64,000 bases of DNA, from positions 3,410,001-3,474,000 of the forward strand of contig JALGAS010000005.1 of the NCBI GenBank assembly GCA_023078685.1, in the 5' to 3' direction. The notes beneath the pieces are model-generated. The model saw only the letters and a list, made by a program, of their open reading frames with translations, was not told the DNA's origin and made no database searches. This DNA comes from Neopestalotiopsis rosae. Taxonomy: Eukaryota; Ascomycota; Sordariomycetes; Amphisphaeriales; Sporocadaceae. Positions 12,101 through 22,928 of the stretch are shown here, one piece after another. A program made the translations under genes and the position numbers. Each line of letters starts with the position of its first letter. The stretch's first letter is position 1.

Positions 12101-12777
12101 CATATCGTGGCCATACTTGGAAGTTCATGGTGTCCCAGACCTGATTACCATGTCAATCCAGAACGACGATGGGAGCTCACTTTTACTTCATTGCACGCTA
12201 GCGGAAACACATCACTTATTCTTCTTGCGTCCGTTTAGTAAAGTTTCTACCATGACAATTGTAGTTATTGCTCAACCGGTAGACTCCACAAAAATGGGTA
12301 CATTCAGCATCTTAGGATCACTCGGATAAGTTTGTCATTCTATCGCAGGGCCAGGAATTGTCGCATAGGTTGCTGCTGTAGTTTATTTAGTAATTATGCT
12401 CAATCAGGCGCTTCTAATCTTCATTTGATCAAATATTTGCAATTGATTTTCTGCTCAAAAAGACTCAGGGTCCATGAAACAATAAAGCAATTGCATCGAC
12501 CTACCTAAATACCCGGGAAAATCGCAGAGAAAGATGTCATCATGACCCTTGCCGCTCATGCTCGTGTCATGCCTAATGGGGCAGGTGCTGGCTAAAGATC
12601 TGCAATACGAGCGGAACAGGGTAGATCAGATCAGATCATCACCGCGGGGTGGGTATTCTCTGCCATGACCCTTGAAATAAAGCGCCAAGCCTGCAACTCT
12701 TGGTTCCTGGATTTCTTTCGAGAAAGGTTCCAAGACCTTGGCGTCAGTATAGCATCTTGCACGCCAGTTGATTCAAT
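9118..12777. other. gene-poor intergenic region upstream of the sedolisin
   Basis: About 3.7 kb. The longest ATG frame (9706-10182, 158 codons) has no recognisable motif and I do not call it. The region contains a (GACA)n run at 9818-9834. The last few hundred bases before 12778 are the presumed sedolisin promoter. No transposon, tRNA or other RNA gene was recognised. Confidence 0.45.
9818..9834. repeat. (GACA)n microsatellite
   Basis: About four copies of GACA in tandem in non-coding sequence. Confidence 0.85.
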
Positions 12778-15144
12778 ATGAAGTTGCTGTCGACTCTGCA
12801 AGTGGCGGTTCTCTGCCTCGATGCTCTCGCTACAGCATCTCCTTTTGGTGGGTCCAAGCCCAATGCCATACTAAGATGAATGGTAACAAGCTAATTGGAC
12901 TCAACAGGGGACCATGCCGTCCACGAGGAGAGACGAGAAATCAGTGAGTAACTTGTGAGGAATGGTTTGATACTTGGGTCAAAACTAACACATGCAGGCT
13001 CACGATGGGTGAAGCGAAACCGAGTGCCAGCTTCCAAGCGCCTGCCGGTACGCATTGGACTGACTCAGTCCAACCTCGATCGTGCAGAAGAGTATCTCTT
13101 GGACATTTCTCACCCGAAATCGCCCAACTATGGCAAAACCTGGTCGTCTGACGAAGTGATCGCGGCTTTTCAACCCAGCGAGACGGCTGTGCAGGCTGTC
13201 CGCGAGTGGCTAGCCAGCAATGGCATTATCGAGGTGACGCACTCTGATAACAAGGGCTGGTTGGCCTTTGACGCGCCAGCTGCCAAGGTGGAAGAGCTAT
13301 TCCAGACCGAGTATTACGAGCACGAGGACCAGAACACTGGTGGTATCGTCCCCTCTTGCGACAAGTACCACGTGCCTCAGAGGATCCAAGAGCACATTGA
13401 CTACATCACCCCAGGCACGAAGCTCATGGCTCTCGAGGGTACTGTAAGCGACTTGAAAGTCAAGAGGGACACGCAAAAAGCCCGCCGCGGAAACCGACTC
13501 AAGTTTCCCGCCAAACAAAAGCTTTCACAGAACCTTCACGGCCTTCTATCTAGCAACGCCAGTGACCTGAGTACTTGTGACGTGGCCATCACGCCGGCCT
13601 GCGTCGCTGCTCTGTATAACATCCCTCCTGGTAATTCATCAGTGGCAAACAATTCGCTGGGCATATTTGAAGCTGAGCTCCAATATTGGGATCAGGTGGA
13701 TCTCGATTTGTTCTTTGCCAATTTCAGCAGCTGGATCCCTCAGGGCACTCATCCTTTTGACGAGGAGATTGACGGCGGAGTGGCTCAGACTGACAACATT
13801 TCTCTCGCTGGTGGCGAGTCCATGCTGGACTTGCTGCTTGCATACCCCATCGTATATCCTCAGACAATTACAGTGCTCAATGTGGATGATATCCACTACC
13901 AGACATGGGCGAACGACACGTATACCGTGAGTTATCATCTATGTAGGACTCGGAACCAAAATGCTGACAAGTCTGATTTAGTGGGGATTCAACACACTTC
14001 TCGATGCCATTGATGGCTCATATTGTACATATAGTGCATTCAACGAGACTGGCGACTTGCCCAACTGGGACCCAACATACCCGGACTCGGGCCCAGACGG
14101 GTACAACGGAACCCTACAGTGCGGCGTATTCGAGCCGCCCAACGTCCTGTCCCTCTCGTACGGAGGCCAAGAAGCCGACGTCCCCATCTCGTACCAAAAG
14201 CGCCAGTGCAACGAGTACCTCAAGCTGGGCCTCCAGGGCGTAACCTTTGTGTTCGCGTCCGGCGACTCGGGCGTCAGCAACTACCCCGAGCCCTACGGCG
14301 ACGACGGACCGACGGGCTGCCTGGGCCCCAACCTCGACATCTTCAACCCGACCTGGCCCAACAACTGCCCCTGGCTGACCAACGTGGGCGCCACAAAGGT
14401 GTACCCAGGCTACACCGTGTTCGAGCCCGAGAGCGCCGTCTTCGACCCTGGCCGCGTAAACTACTCGTCCGGCGGCGGCTTCAGCAACGTCTTCCCCGTG
14501 CCCGACTACCAAAAGGCCGCCGTCGACGTCTTCTTTGCCGACCACGATCCGGCTTACCCTTACTACGAGGGCCTGGTGGAGAATGCTAGCAACTACACGC
14601 TGCCCGACATCACGGCCCTGGCCGGAAGTACCGGGGGCGTGTACAACCGCATCGGCAGGGGCATACCCGATGTGGCGGCCAATGGCGACAATATTGCCGT
14701 CTTTGTCGGGGGAGAATTCGGCCTCAGTGGTGGCACGAGTGCAAGCACGCCAATCTTTGCATCCATTGTGAGTTCTGGCTGTGTTTTTTTTTCTCCCGTT
14801 GAAAAGAAAACAAGGTATTTGACATGCTAATTGAAATTCACCAGATCAACCGCATCAATGATGAACGTATCGCCATTGGCAAGAGCCCAGTGGGATTTAT
14901 CAACCCCGTCCTTTACGAACACCCGGAAGTACTCAATGACAGTAAGTGGCCAATCATATGTCGATTAGAGAAGGAGAAATGGGTTTGATCAAGATAATCT
15001 GACATTTCATCAATAGTAACAAATGGAACCAATCCTGGCTGTGGTACCGAGGGTTTCAGCGCCGCGACCGGGTGGGATCCGGTCACAGGCCTAGGCACGC
15101 CAAATTACCCCAAGATGCTGGAATTGTTCTTGTCTCTTCCATAG
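12778..15144 (+). CDS. secreted sedolisin-family protease (S53, tripeptidyl-peptidase A-like)
   Basis: Six exons, 12778-12847, 12908-12943, 12998-13926, 13982-14767, 14845-14941 and 15017-15144, give 681 residues, and every junction keeps phase. The start MKLLSTLQVAVLCLDALATA is a signal peptide. A pro-kumamolisin propeptide follows (about 40-235, with the typical SHPKSPNYGK, WLAFDAPAAKVEELF and YHVPQRIQEHIDYI blocks and basic stretches RRGNR before the mature part). The mature enzyme shows the sedolisin triad and oxyanion residues: Glu309 and Asp313 in GGESMLD, Asp440 in FASGDSG, and Ser598 in GGTSAS. The calcium-site region GWDPVTGLGTPNY closes the protein. Family members are acid-active secreted serine-carboxyl peptidases that trim tripeptides or act as endopeptidases; autoactivation at low pH is usual. 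Several N-glycosylation sequons are present. Its neighbours give no functional hint. Confidence in the family is very high; endo- versus tripeptidyl-peptidase activity is open. Confidence 0.93.
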
Positions 15145-15318
15145 AAGCTAAATAGACACATGTGCGCTGTGATAATCGATGATAGGTTGGTCTATTAGGA
15201 AGGAGTACCATGATCTAGCCAATCCTAGTGGTTGACTGTATAAGATTGAGTCAATTGTATATATGGATCTATTGAATATGTCATACGCCCGACATGAAAT
15301 GCGTTTCAATACAGTAAC

Positions 15319-16063
15319 TTAGTTCCAAATACCCTTTATACTCTTGATTATTTTACAATCCGACTTGTGACCTAGCTCAGTCCAGCCTTTTACTTGACAT
15401 TCCTGCATTTGGGAAGTTAGTTGGTTTTGGGCCACTCAGGAGTCAACTTCATAAATAGAAGTCACCACGATTGTACTCACCTTGCCGCAATATGCTACGC
15501 TTTCGCATCCGGTACACTTTGACAGCCCATCTTGCACCTTTTCACAAGTCTCACACTTGGCAGCAGTAGCACCAGAATCGTCCAGTCTTGAGCCAAGCGC
15601 AATAGTTCGTTCCAAACTTCCTGGAATAGCCTATATATAATGCTTTGAGCACTTTTGAACCACAATGACTTGACAAAATAACAACGGATTTCCTGTTTGA
15701 AAAACTCACCTTGACCGATTCACAATCCCGCTTCTCCACCACAAGCACATCCTTCCGCCCGGGTCCCTTTTCGAGGCGGCGCGCCCGGGGTATCACCATG
15801 ACGCTGCCCTTTTTCAGGCCACGCGCCTTGAGGTCCCAGCCCCGGTCCTCCTCAAAGGTCACGGCAAAGTCCATGCCGCTCCGGTCCGTCGCGATGAGCG
15901 TCGGCTTGGTAATGGTCATGTTGTTCTTGACCTGGGCCACCATGAACCACGAGTGATGATCTCGGTCGTCATTATTGTCTTGTGCTGCTGCCCGCTGCTC
16001 ATCTGTTGTCGTGGGTAGTGTGTAAAAGGTGGGAAAGATCTTGTCGTTGTTAAAGTCTGGCAT
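15319..16063 (-). CDS. MYND-type zinc finger protein
   Basis: Three exons on the minus strand, 16063-15710, 15630-15481 and 15402-15319, give 195 residues. The introns are 79 and 78 bases with GTGAGT donors. The last two exons together form a MYND finger: CETC, then KCTGC, AYCGKEC and, after the second intron, GHKSDC, i.e. the C-x2-C/C-x2-C/C-x3-C/H-x3-C arrangement, with the finger split by the intron after YCGK. The N-terminal 110 residues carry no motif I recognise but include a WFMVAQVKNNM segment and a basic RARRLEKG patch. MYND fingers are protein-protein interaction modules, often found with SET domains or chromatin factors; no SET domain is present here. The first in-frame ATG is 16063 (ATGCCAGAC). 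The gene is divergent from the MFS transporter, sharing about 640 bases of upstream DNA. The C-terminus is short, ending 12 residues after the finger. Confidence 0.82.
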
Positions 16064-16705
16064 GATGGCGGTCCTAGGGGCATTCACAGGGAACTCCTTA
16101 GACTAGTGTATTTGATGTGTCCCCGTGTATGTTGTGATTGAGATATGTACTCCTCAAATGATACGTTGATCAATTGCCGCCGTCAGATGATTAAAGACTT
16201 GAATCTAATGTGTTCATGTTCTGGTGGTGATTTATGAATTCTGGCCATGGCATCGCCTCTGTCAGCTGTCCTGATCCTTCAGTGGAGGTTGCTGAAACAC
16301 CAGGGGCCGTTCGTCGGTGGGGTTCAACCGAGCGGGAAACTTGATGACATGACATTGAGCTTGGCAATGTCTTTTCACGAGAAACAGACTGGAAAGGAGA
16401 GTTGAGAAAACAAATCACTATTTGTTTCAATTTCATGTCTATCCATAGATGTATGATCTGTATAATCATCTTATACTGTCATCGCATCCATGTCCCTGTC
16501 CTTGGCACCCACCACTGTGACAATATCAACTGCGGACTGTATCGCACACTGTCTGGGCGTTATCTGGAATGGGTCCCACGGCTAATCCCCGACGCCTGCG
16601 ATCACTTTACTCCAGGAACAGCACGACCACAAGAGGAATAATCAGGGATCAGAAACTAGACCCAGACTTAAGAGCCATGATATAGGCGATCGTAACATTA
16701 TCAAC
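16064..16705. promoter_or_regulatory. divergent intergenic region, MYND protein (-) / MFS transporter (+)
   Basis: 642 bases separate two start codons on opposite strands, so promoters of both genes must lie here. I recognise no specific site. Confidence 0.4.
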
Positions 16706-18485
16706 ATGTCCGACCCGCAGGCTGCCATCCGGCGACCCAAGCATAATGTCTCTGCAACGGAGACAAATCCGCTCCTCTCCGAAGGAAGTGCCGAACGCAC
16801 ACGGACGACGACCGACGACAGGCAAACATCGGCGTCCAGTCTCATTGATGGTGGCAGTGATGGGACAAGTCGTTCCGAGTTGATGCTGCGAATTGCCGCA
16901 GCCATGTTCGCCTTTATGGTGATGGGCACGATCCAATCTGTCCCCGGCGTAAGTTGTCCGATCCCGCGTTCCTCTCAATGCTTCCACCAGCTGACATTTG
17001 CCAGGTCTTGATACCGCATGTAAGCATACATTCTTGCTTCCATTCGCAGCCCGTATCTCTCAACTAATGAACCCAATCATAGCTGGAGAGCTACTATGGT
17101 CTCAGTGACACGTACGTGTCTATAATATTCCTCATCTCACCCGTGGGGTATTTTCTAGCGGCATATATGAGCAGCTTCATCCATTTGCGGTTGGGTCAGC
17201 TGGGAATCGCGGTTATTGGCCCTGCCTGCCAACTCATCTATGCCGTCGGGTTGTGTTTCCATCCGCCGTATTCGATGGTGCTCTTATTGAGCCTCATTGA
17301 AGCTGCTGGAACTGGCCTCCTGGACGGTTCCTGGTGTGCGTGGGCTGGGGCCATGCCAAATGGCAATACAGTACAGGTGAGCGCGAACAAAAACAAAGTC
17401 AAAATCTATTGCTCTTGTTTCATTCCTGTCACTCCCTATTTACAGTTGTGGTTGCAGAAAATGCGTCTGATACTAATACTTGTCCTTCTGTGTAGGGATT
17501 TCTTCACGGCTCTTACTCGATAGGTGCAAGCCTGGGGCCGCTCATTGCTGGCACGATGATCTCTGTCGGAAAGACACCCTGGTGGTATTGGTTCTATGTA
17601 TTGGTAAGATTTCCGCGTTTTCCATCTACATAAGCACGACGATACTGATGGAACGTCAACACAGACAGCCTTTTGCATAGTCATGCTGGCATCATCGGCG
17701 TATGCCTTTCGTTCTCAAGACGGGAAGAAATATCGTGCCGAGAAGCATGATTGCAATGATTCGACCACGCCCCATGATAAGCAAGACAGGTTCGCAATGT
17801 TCAAGTATAGTGCAACTTGGATTTGTGCTGCTTATTTTCTTGCCTATGTAGGCATTGAGAGTCAGTATCTCCCTCGCTGCAGACTTACCTGTAGCGTTCT
17901 GTGGACAGATTTGATTCTAACATTGAGGATTCAGGTTCAATCACTGGCTGGATAGTGGTTTACATGCTCCGCGCACGCCATGCTTCTGGGTACTTGGCCA
18001 GCATGTGTTCAGCGCTGTTCAACATTGGCATGGCGGTGGGCAGGCTTGCGCTTGGAATCGTCACGGATAAGCTGGGCGTCAGGCTCGCCGTGGTGATCTA
18101 CCTGTCCACGACGATCGTCTTGCAGGCTCTGTTTGCCATGATTGAGTTGCCCGCCATATCGGCCGTCCTGGTCACGCTCGTCGGTTTCTTCTTAGGCCCC
18201 ATGTTTCCTTCGGGTGTGGTCTTGATTACTCGTCTGCTTCCGGCGCATCTACATGTCGCCACGGTGTCGTTCGTGGCGTCTACGGGCCAGATTGGAGGTG
18301 CACTTCTCCCATTTGCTCTTGGTGCTATTGCGGACCGTGTCGGCATTGGCGCATTCCAGTACATTATCCTGGCTCAGTTGATAGCGACACTTCTTATTTG
18401 GCTGTGTTTTCCTAGATTGGCAGTAGGAGTGGTTGGCGTTTCACCTTCGGACGAAGAAGACGTCATGGACAGAAGTCAGGAATAA
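16706..18485 (+). CDS. MFS transporter, Bsc6-like
   Basis: Six exons, 16706-16948, 17005-17019 (a 15-base micro-exon coding VLIPH), 17083-17376, 17496-17603, 17665-17860 and 17935-18485, give 468 residues. The product has a hydrophilic N-terminus of about 60 residues and about twelve hydrophobic helices with the fungal Bsc6-type pattern: GTIQSVPG at the end of TM1, LIPHLESYYGLSDTYVS, GLLDGSWCAWAG, GFLHGSYSIGASLGPLIA, GWIVVYML and MAVGRLALGIVTDKLGVR. The loop RFAMFKY between TM6 and TM7 is also typical. Substrates of this major-facilitator branch are not established, though it resembles sugar or monocarboxylate-type porters. The fifth donor is tentative (A|GTCAGT) because the third intron base is C; the join restores GIES-SITGW. 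The N-terminal MSDPQ is the first in-frame ATG. Location is plasma or vacuolar membrane by inference. Confidence 0.85.
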
Positions 18486-20500
18486 GCATAATAGAATCAT
18501 CCCAAGTCGCACACACGGACGTAACTCGCTGTTACCGGTACTTTGATGCCGTTGAGATTTGAATTCACGCCAAGACTCGATGCGGTTGAGTTGAATGATG
18601 CGTTAGATGTGGTCAAGACTAGGGCCCTGAACGCAGGCGACTCTAGTATGTGTCAACTCGACACTCTTGTCATCTGCTCAATTAGTGATAAAAACAAGGA
18701 CATGCGTAGCTATGATCGGCATTTTGTTTGTTCTATGGTTTCCAAAGAGGAAGATCGTCCAGGGGAAGGGGTTGGTCATTCGGTAGGTCTTACTCAGGTA
18801 CGCAGGGGAGAGGGATGGTCCGACAAGTACAATTTGACAGTCGCATTTCCTCCTGTTCAGGGCTGTCACCTGTCCTTACCGTTGGAGACAGGCGACAGGC
18901 CAATTTAGCGACCGGTAAAAATGGTCCCAGCTGTTTTTTCCACCTTCGTATTGACAGACCACATGCATCTCAGGGTCTGCTCGGTCGCTCGTTCCGAGTG
19001 TAGGGTACCGGAATGAGCGGCAGTCACACCTAATAAATTAGCAGGACCAAATGCTGTTTGGCTGTCTGTTTGGTTGTTTGCAAAAACGACTTTTGATGTT
19101 ATGGGCTGCTCAGGTGCGAATGGGGACGGACTAAAAAGTGCACCGCCTCCACCGAACAAAAGTCTAAACGAGATGAAGCTTAACAGCGCACCTAGTTTGT
19201 GTCTAGTTGACTCTTTTAAGCATGTTTGGGTGGACCGATCAGTATCCTTAGCGAGGTCCGCCCCCCTGCCAGTGATCCCTGCGCAGCGAGTGGCCTGGAA
19301 CCCCAAAGGCCAGTGATCTGGCGTCTGATCAGTGCTGAGCAGCCCCCAAAGTCCACTGTTTTTTCTCTCTCCTCGCCCCGGACCCCTCCTGGGCTTTGGG
19401 GAAAAATTGGGAACATGCCAGACAACAGCCGCCTTGGCATTCTCCCCATCTCCACGACCGCCCAGCCGGGCACCAGAGGTCTTGGCGCGATTCCACCCCA
19501 GAGGATTTAAAGACGCAAGCAATGGCGGGAGGAAGCTTGGCTCTGTACCTTAATGCTGGTTAGTGAGGGGGATCATGATGTGATTTACAATTTTTTGTTT
19601 GTTTTCCAAGACTCTTGGTATATCTCTTGGCAGAGGACTATAGTATTGTAGATAAGAGGATGTATTCAACGTCGATATCCACGGATCCTGTGATACTGCT
19701 CATGTACCCCAGAGATCCAACACACAAAGCAAAGAAGAAATGTAATGCAACGTGATGCGTCTGTCGTCATTTCTGGTCGAGACAGGGGTGGTCGGTGGTC
19801 CATGGCCTGAATCAGGGAAACGCAAATGCCCTCTCCAAGTTTGCGGCCGCCACTGTCCAATCCCGGGCCAGCCAAAGCCGATGGTTGGGCGCCAAAAAGT
19901 CAGTGATTCAATGGAAACGCTGGAGGGAATATTGAATGTACACCCACCCTTCCATCTGTCATTTCGTTCAATTCACTCACACACACACTTGACACTTACA
20001 TACATAGGTTACTTGTTATGTACCTACGGCATCGCCCTGCCGCACCACCCTTCTGCTAGTTACCCAGTTAGGCCCATCGTCCCGTGTAGGTACACCCGTG
20101 GACAGTCAGTCACCGAAACCTATCTTGCAGGACAGGAAAGCCAATCCAGCACCCGCCCCTTGGCGTCTTGTTCTTTCCATTCTTCCACCTCGAACCTAGG
20201 TACTCTAGACTCTCTTTTCATCATCAATATCCACCACCCTCAAAACAACCGATCCTGCCAGATTGTCATTTGGTACGCCAGTCGCTTGGCTCGCACTCGT
20301 AGGACGCGCTCGTTGGGTTTGTTTCTACGACGGACGACAATATCCCCAACTGCGACACTCGTTGAGACATTGTCAACTATCTGTTCATGGTGGGCGGCTA
20401 CTGAGCATTCCACCTCTGCGTCCCCGCGACTTTCATTTTCCCTCTCGCCGTACTTGCCAAGTCAGTCGTTTTCTCTACATCGCCAACAACCGACACCAGA
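18486..20500. other. intergenic region and long 5' leader of the GH76 gene
   Basis: About 2 kb. The last 400 to 700 bases are strongly C/T-rich with CA and CACA runs (19975-19993), as in fungal promoters and leaders. A 312-codon frame (19755-20690) and a 205-codon minus frame (18905-19522) cross this region; neither resembles a protein I know, and both are discussed separately. Confidence 0.45.
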
Positions 20501-22060
20501 ATGGCGTTCTTCGTTTCGCGCGCTGCTTCAGCGCTATTGCTCAGTGTACCTCTGGTCTCTGCAGCTTACTCCATTGATTCTGATGGTATGTATTTGTTTA
20601 TTTGTTATTTGTCGCTTCGCTTCGCTTCCGTCATTGGAACTGTCTCGAGCGGATTACTTGTCGTACAATATAGCTTGGCTGGCCCACTAACACGATTACC
20701 TTGCGACCCACAGATGATATCAAGGCAACCACAAGGACTTTAGCATACGATCTCATGACATACTACAAGGGCAATCAGTCTGGTCAAACGCCCGGTATCT
20801 TGCCTGGACCTCCGCCCGCAGGCGATTACTACTGGTGGGAAGGTGGTGCATTATGGGGCACCATGATCGATTATTGGCATCTCACTGGCGACAGCACCTA
20901 CAATGATGTTGTTACGCAAGCAATGTTGTGGCAGGTTGGCCCGAATCAAGACTACATGCCCCCCAATGTCACCGCCTCCCTTGGAAATGACGATCAGGGC
21001 TTTTGGGGAATGACGGCAATGCTTGCTGCTGAGGAGAACTTTCCAGACCCGCCAAAGGACCAGCCTCAATGGCTGGCCTTGGCGCAGGCTGTCTTCAACA
21101 CCCAGGCTGACCCTGGACGACACGACGACACGTGCGGTGGAGGATTGCGATGGCAGATTCCCTTTTCCAACAACGGATACAACTACAAGAACAGCATCGC
21201 CAACGGCTGTTTCTTCAACTTGGGGGCTCGCCTTGCTCGCTACACCAACAACGAAACCTATGCCAACTGGGCCGAGACAACCTGGGACTGGGTGCGCAGT
21301 GTCGGGTTCATGGACGACGAGTACAACATTTACGACGGTGCCCATATTGAAACAAACTGTACCGACATCAACAAGGCGCAATTCTCGTACAATAATGGTG
21401 TATACCTCCTCGGCGCCGCATACATGTACAACTATGTGAGTTACAATTACTCGATTGTGACATGATATTGGCCAAAAATACTGACACATATTTTAGACCA
21501 ATGGAAACGAAACGTGGAAGGAAAGACTCGACGGCCTCATTGATGGAACTTTCCGCGTCTTTTTCCCCGATAACATTGCATTTGAGGTGGCATGCGAAGA
21601 GCACATGACTTGCACGACCGATATGCTGAGTTTCAAGGGCTACGTCCACCGATGGATGTCGACCATTACGCAGATTGCGCCGTATACTGCCGACAAGATT
21701 TTGCCAGTATTGAAGACTTCAGCGACTGCAGGCATCAAGCAGTGCACCGGTGGTGATAATGGAAGGACCTGCGGCTTTGGCTGGTCCAGCGGTACCTTCG
21801 ATGGAAGTGTGGGTGCCGGTCAGACCATGAACGTCCTGGGTGCCATCTCGTCATTACTCATTGGCGAGTCAAAGGTTCCAGTGACCAACACGACCGGAGG
21901 AACCAGTGGAGGCAACTACAATGCCGGACAGGATAGCGACTCCTTCACGAATTCCCTCTCGCCCATCACACAAGGAGATCGCGCCGGCGCCGGTATCCTG
22001 ACGGTACTTATTCTGGCATCAGCTGCTGGTACATTTGGCTGGATGAGTCTGGGCATGTAA
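20501..22060 (+). CDS. GH76 mannan endo-1,6-alpha-mannosidase-like protein, GPI-anchored (Dfg5/Dcw1 type)
   Basis: Three exons, 20501-20585, 20714-21435 and 21497-22060, give 456 residues. An N-terminal signal peptide ([22 protein letters not shown]) leads into a GH76 (alpha/alpha)6 barrel: [18 protein letters not shown], then the catalytic Asp pair D121-D122 in [32 protein letters not shown] and a late [15 protein letters not shown] block. The C-terminus has a Ser/Gly/Asn-rich spacer with sequons and a closing hydrophobic segment ([18 protein letters not shown]), the pattern of a GPI-anchor signal. Dfg5 and Dcw1 are plasma-membrane and wall proteins thought to transfer GPI-mannoproteins onto wall glucan. 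The gene lies opposite the SNF2 gene, tail to tail. The start is the ATG that opens the signal peptide. Confidence 0.93.
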
Positions 22061-22928
22061 AAGCTGTGTACTGGAAGGGGTTATCCCGACTTTCTCGCGA
22101 CTGCCTTCACATGTTTGAGGCAGATTATTTCTCGGTTCAGTCAAACGACTACTAGGGATTGGTTATTATGGCGCCCAGGAGTCAGGACGCGGCATTGGTT
22201 TTTGTGTTTCATTGGCGCTTGATATGAGAAGGGGAGTCAAATTGGTTGACACTCCGTACGAAAGTCCTGACTATCTAGGAAGGCATCTATTGTTAATGTG
22301 AATATGACAGGATAGAACATTCAAGTTCCACAAACACTTTTATTTTTGAACCAAGTAGATGATTTTTTTTAATTTCTGATGTAATTTTCAACCAATTACA
22401 GGCTGAGTGACTAGCATTCGCAAACATGATCGACAATCTGTACCCGGCCCGCGAAGTCGGTTAAGCTCAGATCAAACTCATGTGTGTCAATGCGCGGATC
22501 AAAGTGGCTGCGTCATTGAGGGAGTACAGAGAATACTTCACATGCTGAGTAGGGGAACAGAGTTGACTTACAAGCATATGATATCACTTGATTTGCATTT
22601 ATCGACACGGAGAAAGACTTCAAACCTAGTGATCGTTCGCCCCAACTGCCATATTACAGAAGTTGTGAACGCCAAAATGTTCCGTAGGTGACAAACACTA
22701 AATAAAATTGATTGGTATCATCATAAATTAAACGCATTCCTAGCTATACTGCAACTCTTTACAGTTTGAGAAACGAGTTGGAAGGGAACCATTTCAAGCA
22801 CACATCTCGCCCACCAAAACCACATGGGTAGGAGATGGCCCAATTGCGTTCAAACCCATATCGAAGTAACTCCCAAACCACAAAATTCTCCCATCAAACT
22901 TGCTTAGAAGCCGTCTATTTCACTGGCA
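22061..22928. other. convergent intergenic region GH76 / SNF2
   Basis: 868 bases between two 3' ends. AT-rich tracts at about 22335-22395 are plausible 3'-end processing signals. No gene was recognised. Confidence 0.45.

Noticed and set aside
5963..12777. possible RIP-mutated transposon relics
   Set aside because: No long AT-rich, TpA-biased island, terminal repeats or transposase fragments were visible by eye; a repeat search would be decisive.
14114..14545. minus- and plus-strand frames inside the sedolisin
   Set aside because: Composition shadows of GC-rich exon 4.
19755..20690. 312-codon frame as a protein gene
   Set aside because: It overlaps the clear GH76 start in another frame and ends in its intron; the peptide is not protein-like. 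Kept only as a finding about the leader.
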